Made by a program: the position numbers and the translations under genes. The notes under the pieces are model-generated. The model was not told where the DNA came from, searched no databases, and saw only the letters and a program-made list of their open reading frames with translations. Of a stretch of 58,500 bases of DNA, positions 38,809-47,199 are shown one piece after another; position 1 is the stretch's first letter; each line of letters begins with the position of its first letter. Origin of the DNA: Copromyces sp. CBS 386.78 (Eukaryota > Ascomycota > Sordariomycetes > Sordariales > Sordariaceae); contig MU839271.1 of assembly GCA_030685235.1 (NCBI GenBank), forward strand, positions 1-58,500, read 5' to 3'.

Positions 38809-39063
38809 CTTCCTTAAGTTCGATATTAAAGGAGGAAGGTAGGAAGGAAGGATTTTAAAAATTTTTCGAGGAAGGTGGGTCCAATTACGTTATGTATGTA
38901 AAAATCCTATGGTTGCAGATATTGCAACCGTTGCAGTACGGTTGCAGATGTTGCAACGGTTGCAGTACGGTTGCAAAATTTTTTTTAACGTTGCACCACT
39001 GCTGCAGATGTTAGAAACCGTTGTACAACTATAAAAGCATTCCTATATACCCTTAGCTAAGTA

Positions 39064-39743
39064 ATTCGCAATAACCGTTATAAGTACTTTTCTTAGTAGT
39101 TTAATAATAAATTTGAAAATTAGTTATTAGGCGACGGTTTTAACGAAAATTTCATAATTTCGAAAAATTAAATATAGTTAAATATCTTCCGTAAGGCCGT
39201 TTACAAGATCCCGGATACTATAAATAATATTAATAAATTAAAGAAAGGCTATCCAATAAACCTTAATATCGGGAATTAAATCCTTAGTAAAAACGTTAAA
39301 AAATACCCTAAAGTTAAATAAATTAGAAGAATCGTTTATTAATAAGCTAATTCTTTATTTCGTTTCTTAAAAATTTAAAACGACGTAATCGGGTAGCGAA
39401 ATATCGTTACTACTATTATTATTAATATTAAAATAATAATTATAATTACTATTATTTTTTACAAAGAAGTTATTTATAATATAAAGGGGATTACTATAAT
39501 ATAAAGGCATAATTAAGGGGGATTACTACAATATAAAAGCATAATCGTAATAATTAAATTACTATTTTTAGGGTCCAATCTTAATAAATCCGCGGCTTAA
39601 CAAAGCGATTCTATATACCAAGGTCCGTAATTCCTATAAAGCGATCCCAGTATAATTCTAAACTATACAACTTCTCGTTACGTAATTCTAAAGGTCGAAA
39701 AGAAATATACATATAAATACAATAGTTTAAAAGTATAATTAAT
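39064..39743 (-). pseudogene. G1 gag N-terminus and leader
   Basis: Remaining G1 sequence between T1 and the 5' LTR. AT-rich and stop-rich, with two near-identical runs of GGGGGATTACTA-type sequence at 39487-39535. No ATG could be assigned and the primer-binding site next to the LTR is too mutated to read. Confidence 0.45.
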
Positions 39744-40051
39744 TATTATAATATAAAGGTATAAAGTAGGTAAAAATATACGTAATTATACGAAGGAGTA
39801 AGAAGAAAGGTTTAAAAGTATAATCCTAAATTAGTCTTTATAAAGGCTAATTTAGGAGATCAATTCTATAGCAATCTTATAAGTGCTATAGAATTAACAC
39901 GACCTATATAGCGATAGCGATAATAAGGCTATCGTAGCCTTCTACGAAGGCCGTAATAGCCTTATACTATGCTCGGAGCCATAGCCTAATCCCTAGCTCC
40001 GATAGCTGCCAACCGTATACTCTAAACCGTCACAAGGCTAACCCTATAACA
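39744..40051 (-). repeat. G1 5' LTR
   Basis: 308-bp partner of 4509-4816. Differences are almost all transitions toward A/T in the first half (for example GTGCAAAGGCACAAGG has become ATATAAAGGTATAAAG), while the second half is nearly identical. It ends CTATAACA followed by TSD GTGGT. Confidence 0.88.
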
Positions 40052-40056
40052 GTGGT

Positions 40057-40204
40057 CCGTGAGCTCACTTCAGCGCCGAAATTGGAAGGAGCGGCGGTTA
40101 TGTCTATAATGGGCCAACGTGCAATTAATTGCAGAGCCCATGTTCCTAATTAGGCAATTCTGTCGAGTTGCCAAACTCGGGAGGCCCGTGCACGAAGCGA
40201 TAAA
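40057..40204 (+). repeat. HelA 5' terminal block, second half
   Basis: Continuation of the Helitron 5' terminal block interrupted at 4508. Shares GGAAGGAGCGGCGGTT, GCAATTAATTGC and CAAACTCGGGAGGCC with HelC (600-740). Little RIP. Confidence 0.82.
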
Positions 40205-40335
40205 GAAATAGAAAATGACCAAGTTTTTTCTAATACTACTAACCCTAACCCTAAAAATAAAAATGGTATTAAAATAATTTTAAAAGAAAGGCGGTTATTT
40301 TATATACGGGTAGAGGTCCGTGCGCCTTTTAATTA

Positions 40336-40753
40336 GAGCGATTCTACTCGCATCGTAGGGAAACTCTATTCGCACTGTAAAACGAAAAGAAAATCTAAAG
40401 TTTCTCTATAGGTAGAGGGGCTCTAAGTACGCATATTAGCCTAGATTTTTCCTTATTTTTTCCTTTATTTTCCAAGCCTCACATCACTTGTCTACGCTAT
40501 ATATAAACTCTTAAAGTCGAAGGTGCTTAGAAGTATTAGAATTTAAGACTACAAAAGTTAAATATAAGAAAAACCTAGCCGATTTAAGAGTGGCAAAAGG
40601 CCTAGAGTAGATTGAAAAATCTATGAATATTTAAGAAGTATTTTAGTCCTACTTTCATCTTTATATACCTTATTTTCACCGAGATAAACGTAGAAGTTTA
40701 AATTTTATTGACGGTGCGAATAGAGTTTCCCTACGGTGCGAGTAGAGTCGCTC
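40336..40753 (+). mobile_element. MITE M2, 8-bp TSD
   Basis: 418-bp element with about 48-bp TIRs beginning GAGCGA and TSD TTTAATTA (40328-40335 and 40754-40761). The TIR has two tandem units ending CTCGCACCGT and ATTCGCACCGT, aligned position by position with M1 (413 bp), so M1 and M2 belong to one family. No transposase frame. Confidence 0.87.
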
Positions 40754-40809
40754 TTTAATTAAGGAGAAATCTTAGTTTAAAAAAATTTGTCGGATGTGGC
40801 TTTTAAAAA

Positions 40810-41572
40810 GAGAAAGTCTAACCGGACGGTCACGAATGTCTATCCGTACGGTGATCCACTTTTTCCCTCACACATATCCCTAACCCTCGCGCGGCCACAG
40901 ATGTTATATGTATTCTTTTGAAAATTTCGTCTAGAAATCTGGGCATTACTATTCTTTTACGCGTAACATCAGACCGTGACAGTTACTGATAGCCGTGATA
41001 ATTGCTGATAGCTGTGACAGCCGTAATAGCCGTAATAGTCGCTGACAGCCATGACAATCGCTGACAGCCGTAATAGCCGTGACAATCGCTAATAGCTGTA
41101 ATAGCCGTGACAGCCGTGATAGCCGTGATAGTCGCTGACAGCCGTGACAATCGCTGACAGCCAATCGCTAATAGCCGTAACAATTACTAACAGCCGTAAT
41201 AATCGTTGACAGCTGTAATAGCCGTGACAGCCGTGACAGCCGTGACAGCCGTGACAGCCGTGATAGCCGTGATAGTTGTGACAGCTGTGATAGTCGCTGA
41301 TAGCCGTGACAGCCGTGACAGCCGTGACAGTCGTTGATAGCCGTAATAATCGCTAACAGCTAATCACTAATAGCCGTGACAGGTGCGTATCTAGTCTGGG
41401 CACTGCGGTCTGATGTTACGTATGAAAGAATGGTAATGCCTAGATTTCTGAGCGAAATTTTCGAAAGAATACATGTGACATTTGTAGCCGCGTGAGGGTT
41501 AGGGATATGTGTGAGGGAAAAAGTGGATCACTGTACGGATAGACATTTATGACCGTACGGTTAGACTTTCTC
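40810..41572 (+). mobile_element. MITE M3 with internal minisatellite
   Basis: 763-bp element with about 170-bp TIRs beginning GAGAAAGTCTAACCG and TSD TTTAAAAA (40802-40809, 41573-41580). The TIR has two tandem units (GTCTAACCG.ACGGT and GTCTATCCGTACGGT), echoing M1/M2 architecture. The centre is a 9-bp minisatellite. The TIR contains CCCTAACCCTCGCGCGG near 40880, which is not telomeric. Minus-strand frames at 40949-41183 are minisatellite translations. Confidence 0.88.
40977..41385. repeat. 9-bp minisatellite (CAGCCGTGA)n
   Basis: About 40 imperfect units of CAGCCGTGA with variants such as TAGCCGTAA and CAATCGCTGA. Variation is mostly C/T and G/A. Unit length and absence of unique spacers exclude a CRISPR array. 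Confidence 0.88.
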
Positions 41573-41988
41573 TTTAAAAAATGAAAATATTAATAGATAA
41601 TTCTAACCCTATAAAAATGATATCAAAATAATTAGAAAAAAATACCGGTTATAATATACTAGGCTAGGGATTAGCGCGCTAAAAGTCTTAGTTTAAAAGA
41701 TTTAATAAATAAATTTATAAAAGAAAATATCGACTAATAACCTTAATTATAAAGATAAAAATGTAATAAAATAATTAAAAGAAAATAGCGGCTATTATAT
41801 ACCCAATTAGAGGTTTGTATACCTTCTAATTAAAGAGGAATCTTAGTTTAAAATATTTATTAAATGAATCTTTTAAAGAGAATAGTAATTAATAACCTTA
41901 AGTATAAGGTTAAAGATATTTTAAAATAAATGAAAAAAAATAGTACTTATTGTATACTTTATTAGAGGTTCGTATACTGTTTAATTAA

Positions 41989-42673
41989 GAGACTCCCTCG
42001 GCGGGCAGTGCCACTTCCATATACGGGCAGTGCCTAATAGCCCGTATAGGGAACTTTATATAGGGATCCCTCTACGGGCAGTGCTATAGTAATCCCTAAC
42101 CCTTTAAAAATCTTCTCTTCACTAATATTAGACTCTTCCCCTTCCTCGTCGTTATATAGGTCGTCGTCGCTATCCTTTTACACTTGAATAGAAGTAGGGA
42201 TAAGCAGTAAGATAGGAGAAGTAAGTATAAACTCGTCTCTACTATTAGTATATTAGGTACTAGAATTGCTACTAATGTTGATAACGGATATACTATTAAA
42301 AGAAAAATGTTTAGTAAATAGATTAGCGCAATACAGCGAACGTACTAACGTTGAAATCGTATTAATATAAAGCGTTTTAGTAGAATTATAAAGTCTTATT
42401 ACTATATTTATTAACGGTTATTACAAAGAAATTGGGCAATTTTATAATAGTTATACTGCAAATTGCAATCTTACAATAATTATACTACAAATTACAATCT
42501 TACAATAGCTATAAATCGCTAAATTCAACGTTGTAGCCGCTAAGCAACCATCATTTTATAGGGTTAGGAATTACTATGGCACTGCCCGTATAGGAAACCC
42601 TATATAGGTTCCCTATACGGGCTATTAGGCACTGCCCGTATATGGAAGTGGCACTGCCCGCCGAGGGAGTCTC
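41989..42673 (+). mobile_element. MITE M4, 8-bp TSD
   Basis: 685-bp element with about 115-bp TIRs starting GAGACTCCCTCGGCGGGC and TSD TTAATTAA (41981-41988, 42674-42681). TIRs contain three spaced CGGGCAGTGC units and an internal palindrome around AGCCCGTATAGGG. The interior (about 42110-42530) is AT-rich and stop-rich, with a direct repeat of ATTACAATCTTACAATA near 42460-42505. It sits at the same R1 site as M2. Confidence 0.87.
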
Positions 42674-42778
42674 TTAATTAAAGGAGAATCTTAGTTTCAA
42701 TAAATTTAATAAATAAGTTTTTTTTTTTTTTAAAATGAAAAAATAAAAAAAATCTTTTTTAAAAGATTTGGATTTTTG

Positions 42779-42830
42779 GGCGTTTCACTGTCTTCCTCGG
42801 GCATGTCCGGCTCCGCCCAAGGAAAGACTA
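42779..42830 (+). repeat. Helitron 3' terminus of HelA with hairpin
   Basis: GGGCGTTTCACTG, then a hairpin with arms CTTCCTCGGGC and GCCCAAGGAAAG, ending ACTA at 42830; host T follows. Nearly unmutated. Confidence 0.85.
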
Positions 42831-42860
42831 TGTTTTATATAGAGCCGAAGGCTCGCTAAT

Positions 42861-45006
42861 TGTCATGGGGCTGAGAGCCCAGGGGTTGTAACCTGGTGGA
42901 TACCAGGTCATAGCCATCTGCGAAGGCTCTGGCTCGGCTGCCCTAGCCTTGGCACGGTGCACAAAACCCTCGTTCCAGACTGCACCTTCTATATAGTCTT
43001 TCCTTCCTTTTCTTCCTTATCAAATATAGCATTTCAACCTTATACAACTACTCGCTATACCTTACTCTTACAAACCCGTTATATTATATTTAACCCTCTT
43101 TTCAACGACCTCGTACTATCACCTACACGCCGTAAGAGTCTCTCCCTCCCCCGCCATCACGATATTTCAATAATCTCTCTAAATCTTATAGTCGCCTAAC
43201 TCTTAAAAACGGCACCATCAATTTGCTTCGTCTATCGAACAAATCATTACTAAGATTGCAACTCTCAAAATATTATCCTCCCCTCTACCCAACTCGCTTA
43301 CTCGAAAGCTAGTCTTCCCCTATTTTGAAAAATTTTCCGGGGAAAAAGCAGACTTTAAAACCTAAGTATTTAATACCTAAATTAAATTCTATATTAATAG
43401 CTTCGCTATCGGCGACTCTAAAGCGCAATTTTATTACCTATTCGGCAGCCTATCGCCCGCCGTTAAACGCCTATTCGTCGCTTTCGCCTCCTCCGCTTCC
43501 CCTCGTTCGCTATAAAACTTTTTCAACAAGCTCCAACTTACTTACAACAATCCAAACCTTAAAAAACGCGCCGGCTAAGAATTCGCTACTATCCGCCAAA
43601 AAAAATAAAGAAGGCATCACAACCTTCCTAATCCATTATAAAAAAGTATTCTACCAAACCTACGCCGACTCCTAACTAAACGCCGTAAAAGTTAATTCAC
43701 TAATTTATACGCTTACCGACTATTAGAAACAATAGTTTAATAATCGTACTAATATTCCCGAATAATACCTAAACTTATTTATATATTTATAAAAACTTAA
43801 TAGTAATACCTTTCTTTTAGCTTCCTCCTCCTTATTGAAGTAGGCCTAAATTAATAATAATGCTAATAATCCTATAAATACCTCTATTAACGCTATAGTA
43901 GCTTCGCCGTTTTAGAAGTAGAAGAACTAGTAGAAGAAGGAAAATAAATATACTAATTATAGGAGTAACTCCTACTAATTTAAATAGTATAAAAAAACGC
44001 GGTTGAACAACGTTCAACTTAAACCGCTTAAGGGTACAAACGGTTATAATAACGATAATTAAGAGGAGGATATAAATTAAATAATTATTATATTACTAAA
44101 TAGTAACGCTTTAATAAAACTACGGTAGAGGGAGTATTAGACTAGGGATTTGAAAAGAGGAATTTCCGATAGCTAAGAGAGGCGAAGTTATCGCGGCAGA
44201 GATACTAATCGTCTATTACTATAGTAGCGTAGTAAATCCTTATACCGTTACCCCTTTACATATAGCTAATTAGAAGTTAGTATCTACTATAAAACGCAAC
44301 CGTAGGAGGGTAATAAATATAATATTTCGTAAGTATAAAATTATTAAGGTCGCCTCTAGCGAGAGGATAGGAGACAATTCCTACTAGTAAGAGAAGTAAA
44401 GTAATATAAAGTATTAAATAATAGCCGTAATTCTAATTATTAACCGGGCATAAATTTACAATATAGTAAAAGAAATTCCTAAATAAGTACAGTCTAAATA
44501 TATTCCTTAATTTAATTTTAGTTCCCGTATACTAGGAGTAGCTCTATAAAGGTAGTACCTCGCAAGGGCACTACCGACTCAGGTAGGGAGCAGGTGATTA
44601 TACAGCGTTTATTTGGGGATTCAATTTTATAGATACTTTTTTTTAATATTATTAATTTCTTCCCCGTTTTTATACATTAGGTTAGGAGTATCTAGGTTGG
44701 ATTTTCGTTTTTTCTTATATAATTTTAACTACTTAATAATTTATACGCAGGGCCGCGCTTCCTAAAGGGGAGCAGGGGGGTAATATTATAGGGCTAAGAG
44801 CCTAAGGGTTGTAACCTAGTAAATACTAAATTATAGCCATCTGCGAAGGCTCTAGCTCGGCTGCTCCGGCCTTAGTACGGTACACAAAACCCTCGTTCCA
44901 GACTACACCTTCTGTGCAATCTTTCCTTCCTTTTCTTCCTTATCAAATATAGCATTTCAACCTTACACGACTGCTCGCTGTGCCTTACTCTTGCAGACCC
45001 GTTACA
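42861..45006 (+). mobile_element. Gag-only LTR retrotransposon Sc
   Basis: 2,146-bp element with 223-bp LTRs (42861-43083, 44784-45006) and TSD CTAAT (42856-42860, 45007-45011), in gypsy G2. LTRs belong to the Sa/Sb family but differ in the first 70 bp (TGTCATGGGGCTGAGAGCCC instead of CTAGCGCCC), so it is a subfamily. Polypurine tract GGGGAGCAGGGGGG before the 3' LTR. Mutations are unevenly spread: the outer half of the 5' LTR and the inner half of the 3' LTR are cleaner. Confidence 0.92.
43120..44060 (+). pseudogene. Sc gag-like frame
   Basis: Degenerate gag aligned to Sb: FEKFSG near 43325, FYINSFAIGDSKAQFYYLFGSLSPAVK near 43390-43465 (one of the longer surviving blocks), zinc knuckle near 43946-43990 with Cys codons turned to Tyr. 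The 116-codon frame at 43325-43675 starts inside gag and is frameshifted relative to it, so it is a shadow and not the product. Confidence 0.7.
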
Positions 45007-45011
45007 CTAAT

Positions 45012-45274
45012 AATTTCGTCGAATAGTAGGTTTAGGAGTATATAAAGGTTACTATTTAAATTCTTAATTACTACCTTTATAATTTCCTTTATAATTACTC
45101 AGCGAATAGTATTAATTTATTTAAACGTAATTTTCTAACGCCGCTTCCTAGCTAGCCCTTCCATAGGGCTTTAACAATCTTCTTCAATTTAATTATTTAT
45201 TATTGAATATTAATAATCTATTATTAGAAAGAGTTTTTTTATTCTCTAAGCAAACTTTCTAATTAAAGCGCAGC
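45012..45274 (-). pseudogene. G2 gag N-terminus and leader
   Basis: G2 sequence between Sc and the GC-rich island. The minus-strand translation has stretches such as KVVIKNLNSNLYILLNLLFDEII that continue through 42831-42860 toward HelA, supporting one interrupted gag frame. No start codon chosen. Confidence 0.45.
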
Positions 45275-45519
45275 TGTTATGGTCAGAGAATGGAGTGTTT
45301 ACACGAAGTGAGCGAACATAGCGGAGCTTCTCTATAATGGGGGCAATACCTATATAAGTTCTTCGTACTCTGATTAGTCCATAGGCCAAGGAATCCGTTC
45401 CTAGCATTGGTCAGAACTTTCGCGCTCGTGCTCGCTTTACGCACGTGACCTTTGCGCACGTGACGGTGGACGTACGGGGGTATCCGGGGGTGTCCCCCGG
45501 GTAGGTTTTTACCTTCACA
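45275..45519 (-). repeat. GC-rich unmutated island, possible G2 5' LTR
   Basis: 245 bp bounded by TGTTATGG and CCTTCACA, i.e. TG...CA ends on both strands. On the minus strand it has a TATATAGG box (near 45349-45360), two CACGTG motifs and a GC-rich hairpin (CCGGGGG/CCCCCGG, 45484-45501). Position upstream of G2 gag fits a 5' LTR. Against it: there is almost no RIP although G2 is heavily mutated, and the second LTR is outside the window, so it may be another unit. Confidence 0.35.
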
Positions 45520-45662
45520 AATAACCCTAACCCTAAAAATAAAAAGGAGACCAGAACAATCAGCAGAAGATGGCGGTCATTTTGAAACCAGTGAGAGGTC
45601 CGTGCGCCTTCTAATTGAGGAGATATCTTAGTTTAAAAAAATTTGCCGAATGGGTCTTTAGA
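45515..45662 (+). repeat. R1 repeat copy, well preserved
   Basis: Least mutated R1 copy: AACCCTAACCCTA, AAGATGGCGGTCATTTTG, GAGGTCCGTGCGCC, CTTCTAATTGAGGAGA (the M2/M4 target, here empty), CCGAATGGGTCTTTAG. Confidence 0.82.
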
Positions 45663-45800
45663 AAAAATAAAAATAAAAATAAAAATAAAAATAAAAATAA
45701 AAATAAAAATAAAAATAAAAATAAAAATAAAAATAAAAATAAAAATAAAAATAAAAATAAAAATAAAAATAAAAATAAAAATAAAAATAAAAATAAAAAT
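45661..45800. repeat. (AAAAT)n microsatellite
   Basis: About 27 pentamers AAAAT/TAAAA, perfect. The overlapping Lys/Asn and Ile/Lys frames (45615-45873) are translations of the repeat. Confidence 0.97.
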
Positions 45801-45866
45801 GATAGTAGTAAAATGGAAGATAGGATTAAGTGAGAAAAAAAAGAAAGAAAAAAAAGAAAGAAGGAG

Positions 45867-45949
45867 AGGATAGCTTAGTTAGGAAGATTTGAGTTTAATT
45901 CACCATTTCGATTTGTTAAGAGGTTATAGGTTCGAATCCTAACTATAAC
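45867..45949 (+). pseudogene. tRNA-derived sequence
   Basis: Box A-like TAGCTTAGTTAGG at 45871-45883 and perfect box B GGTTCGAATCC at 45929-45939. The acceptor stem is only partly paired (CTATAAC on the 3' side has no full partner). It is followed by an A/T-rich tail into which L3 inserted. Probably a SINE or tRNA pseudogene; anticodon not assignable. Confidence 0.5.
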
Positions 45950-46034
45950 TAATAAAGGATTGTATATTTAAAATAAGCGCCTTATATATATAAAAGCTAT
46001 AATATAAATAAGATTATCATTATTAGAAATAAAA

Positions 46035-46297
46035 GGAGAGCGGTGTCTCGATTGTTCTAGTATTGGATCGAAGGCGGTGGAAGGGAAGTGGCTTATTTGC
46101 TGAGGCGGTGGGTGAGCACCGCTATAGATAGAATTGAGATAGAGCAGGCGCGATTCATTCGCGACCGAAAGGAGCTGGCGGTTTTCATCTGACGGCGCTT
46201 ATCGCCGTACGGTTTTTCCTCTAGAGAACTAGGAGAAGTACCTCATACCAATAAGGCGCTATAGATAAGTAGCATATGGAATAAGACTATTATTATT
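46035..46297 (+). mobile_element. LINE L3, severely 5'-truncated
   Basis: 263-bp 3' end of the L1 family between 13-bp TSDs ATTAGAAATAAAA (46022-46034, 46298-46310). Matches 12330-12595 of L1 and ends with ATT repeats. It is nearly free of RIP changes (GGAGCTGGCGG, GGTGGGTGAGCACC kept), so it gives the best view of the family's 3' end. 263 bp may be below the length that triggers RIP. Confidence 0.9.
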
Positions 46298-46310
46298 ATT
46301 AGAAATAAAA

Positions 46311-46490
46311 AAAAGAAGGAATTAAAGAAAAAGAAAAAAAGAAAAAGAAAGAAAAAAATAAAGAAAAAAGGAGAATAAAAAGAAAATAAAAAGAAAAAAA
46401 GAAAAAAAAAGGAAAAAAAAGAAAAAGAAAAGAGAAACAAAAGAAAGAAAGAAAAAAGAAAAAAAGAAAAAAAGGATTCTAAGCTTAAAT
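46311..46490. repeat. Purine-rich AAAGA tract
   Basis: Low-complexity A/G-rich sequence on the plus strand. The Phe-rich minus frame at 46243-46440 is its translation. Confidence 0.9.
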
Positions 46491-46568
46491 TTCTATTAAA
46501 TTTCTAGAATTTACGGATTCGGATTCTAGCCTCGAATTTTTACTATATGCCTAAATTTCTATAATTTC

Positions 46569-46827
46569 ATCACAGGGTTAGACCTATAATGCGCTGTGCT
46601 GTACTGACTGCATATGTGCTGTGCCGACCAAAGCTTAGAGCTCTGGCTACGTATATATTATCGTTACGTACAGCCTTACGTGCTTGCGTACGGTCTAGTC
46701 TATAGGGCTCTCGCCTATATAGCCAGACCTCCGCATACACTTCCTTCTCTCCTCCTTTCTCCTTATACAATAACGTATATTTTATTATATCCTATACGGT
46801 ACCTTCGCCCCGTAATAGTTTATTACA
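46569..46827 (+). repeat. G3 probable 5' LTR
   Basis: GC-richer block starting near CACAGGGTTAGACC and ending GTTTATTACA, upstream of the G3 gag frame. Contains TATATAGCC near 46716 and CT-rich sequence (46740-46765), as in a promoter. Start not fixed exactly, and the partner LTR is not in the window. The frames at 46570-46832 are not genes. Confidence 0.45.
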
Positions 46828-46899
46828 TTTAATTATTGCGCTGCGCGCGCTTATTTAATAAGAGGAAGATTGTTCGTATCGTTACGATTGCGGTAATTA

Positions 46900-46968
46900 G
46901 TCAATTAAGATTCGACCTTGCGTATTCCCGAGTTCGAATTACGAACCTAACCGTTAAACTAAGTAAAA
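46900..46968 (-). pseudogene. tRNA-like sequence in G3 leader
   Basis: Minus strand: box A-like TAGTTTAACGGTTAGG (46946-46961) and box B-like AGGTCGAATCTTA (46906-46918), resembling Glu/Asp/Gln tRNAs. Stems are not intact. It may be a tRNA pseudogene into which, or beside which, G3 inserted. Confidence 0.35.
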
Positions 46969-47199
46969 TATTAAGCCGAGTATTATTAAAATTGCTCGTA
47001 CTCTCCTTATCTCCCTTATATTTAAAAGTATATTAGATCTAGCAATTAATGTCCAATTTTATTACCCTTAGAGCCTAGCTAATAACTAATAATTTTATTA
47101 CTATTATAATTATTAGCACTATTATAGTAATTATTAGCTTAGAATATTAAAATAATTTAATAGTTTTATTTAAGCGTTCGAAGGCTTCTATTATTAAAC

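Larger units (their letters stand above)
38179..39061 (-). mobile_element. TIR element T1 (TA TSD) carrying tRNA-like and R1
   Basis: 883-bp element with long TIRs (about 190 bp) and TA on both sides (38177-38178, 39062-39063). Outermost sequence CTTACCTAACAATATAAGGG at left and, inverted, CTTAGCTAAGGG at right. Inner TIR has several TTGCAACGG/CTGCAACCG repeats. The middle carries an R1 copy, a tRNA-like sequence and a poly(A) tract (poly-T on plus, 38449-38472). T2 (52606-53458) is an inverted second copy. TA TSD suggests Tc1/mariner-like mobilisation; no transposase frame. It interrupts G1 gag. Confidence 0.82.
4509..40051 (-). mobile_element. Ty3/gypsy element G1, with nested elements
   Basis: Minus-strand LTR retrotransposon defined by two 308-bp LTRs (4509-4816 and 39744-40051) and TSD GTGGT at 4504-4508 and 40052-40056. 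Read on the minus strand from the right: 5' LTR, leader and gag (39743-about 37200, split by T1), protease/early RT (37200-33116, split by Sb), RT, RNase H and integrase (14958-12609, split by HelB and L1), distal part (5386-4817), 3' LTR. All coding regions carry RIP-type stops. The RT frame stops at 33116 and continues at 14958, which proves HelB is an insertion within G1. Confidence 0.9.
40222..42725 (+). repeat. R1 tandem array with nested MITEs
   Basis: Four degenerate R1 units, about 155 bp apart where uninterrupted (starts near 40233, 41600, 41735, 41890). Unit 1 retains two CCCTAA repeats; later units are progressively AT-rich. M2 and M3 lie in unit 1, M4 in unit 4. This array is most of HelA's interior. 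Confidence 0.75.
4424..42830 (+). mobile_element. Helitron HelA (non-autonomous), with nested elements
   Basis: Helitron in gypsy G2. The 5' end TTGAAACGCC is at 4424 and the 3' end ...GGAAAGACTA at 42830, preceded by a terminal hairpin. Flanks read ...GCTTTATAA and TGTTTTATA, fitting insertion between A and T with no TSD. Own sequence is only 4424-4508 plus 40057-42830; the rest is gypsy G1, inserted 85 bp from the 5' end with TSD GTGGT. After removing G1, the sequence across the junction (GGTCGTGGTCCGTG) matches the uninterrupted HelB 5' end near 15028. HelA carries no Rep/helicase frame, only R1 repeats and MITEs M2-M4, so it would need the proteins of an autonomous relative such as HelB. 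Confidence 0.8.

Noticed and set aside
40977..41385. CRISPR-like array
   Set aside because: 9-bp units without unique spacers, eukaryotic context, enclosed by MITE TIRs.
43325..43675. 116-codon frame as an intact gene
   Set aside because: Offset from the gag frame that aligns with Sa and Sb.
45484..45501. GC hairpin as a Helitron 3' end or bacterial-type terminator
   Set aside because: No ACTA/CTRR end follows and the block differs from the three Helitron 3' ends in the window; the organism is eukaryotic.
45615..45873. Lys/Asn and Ile/Lys repeat proteins
   Set aside because: Direct translation of the (AAAAT)n microsatellite.
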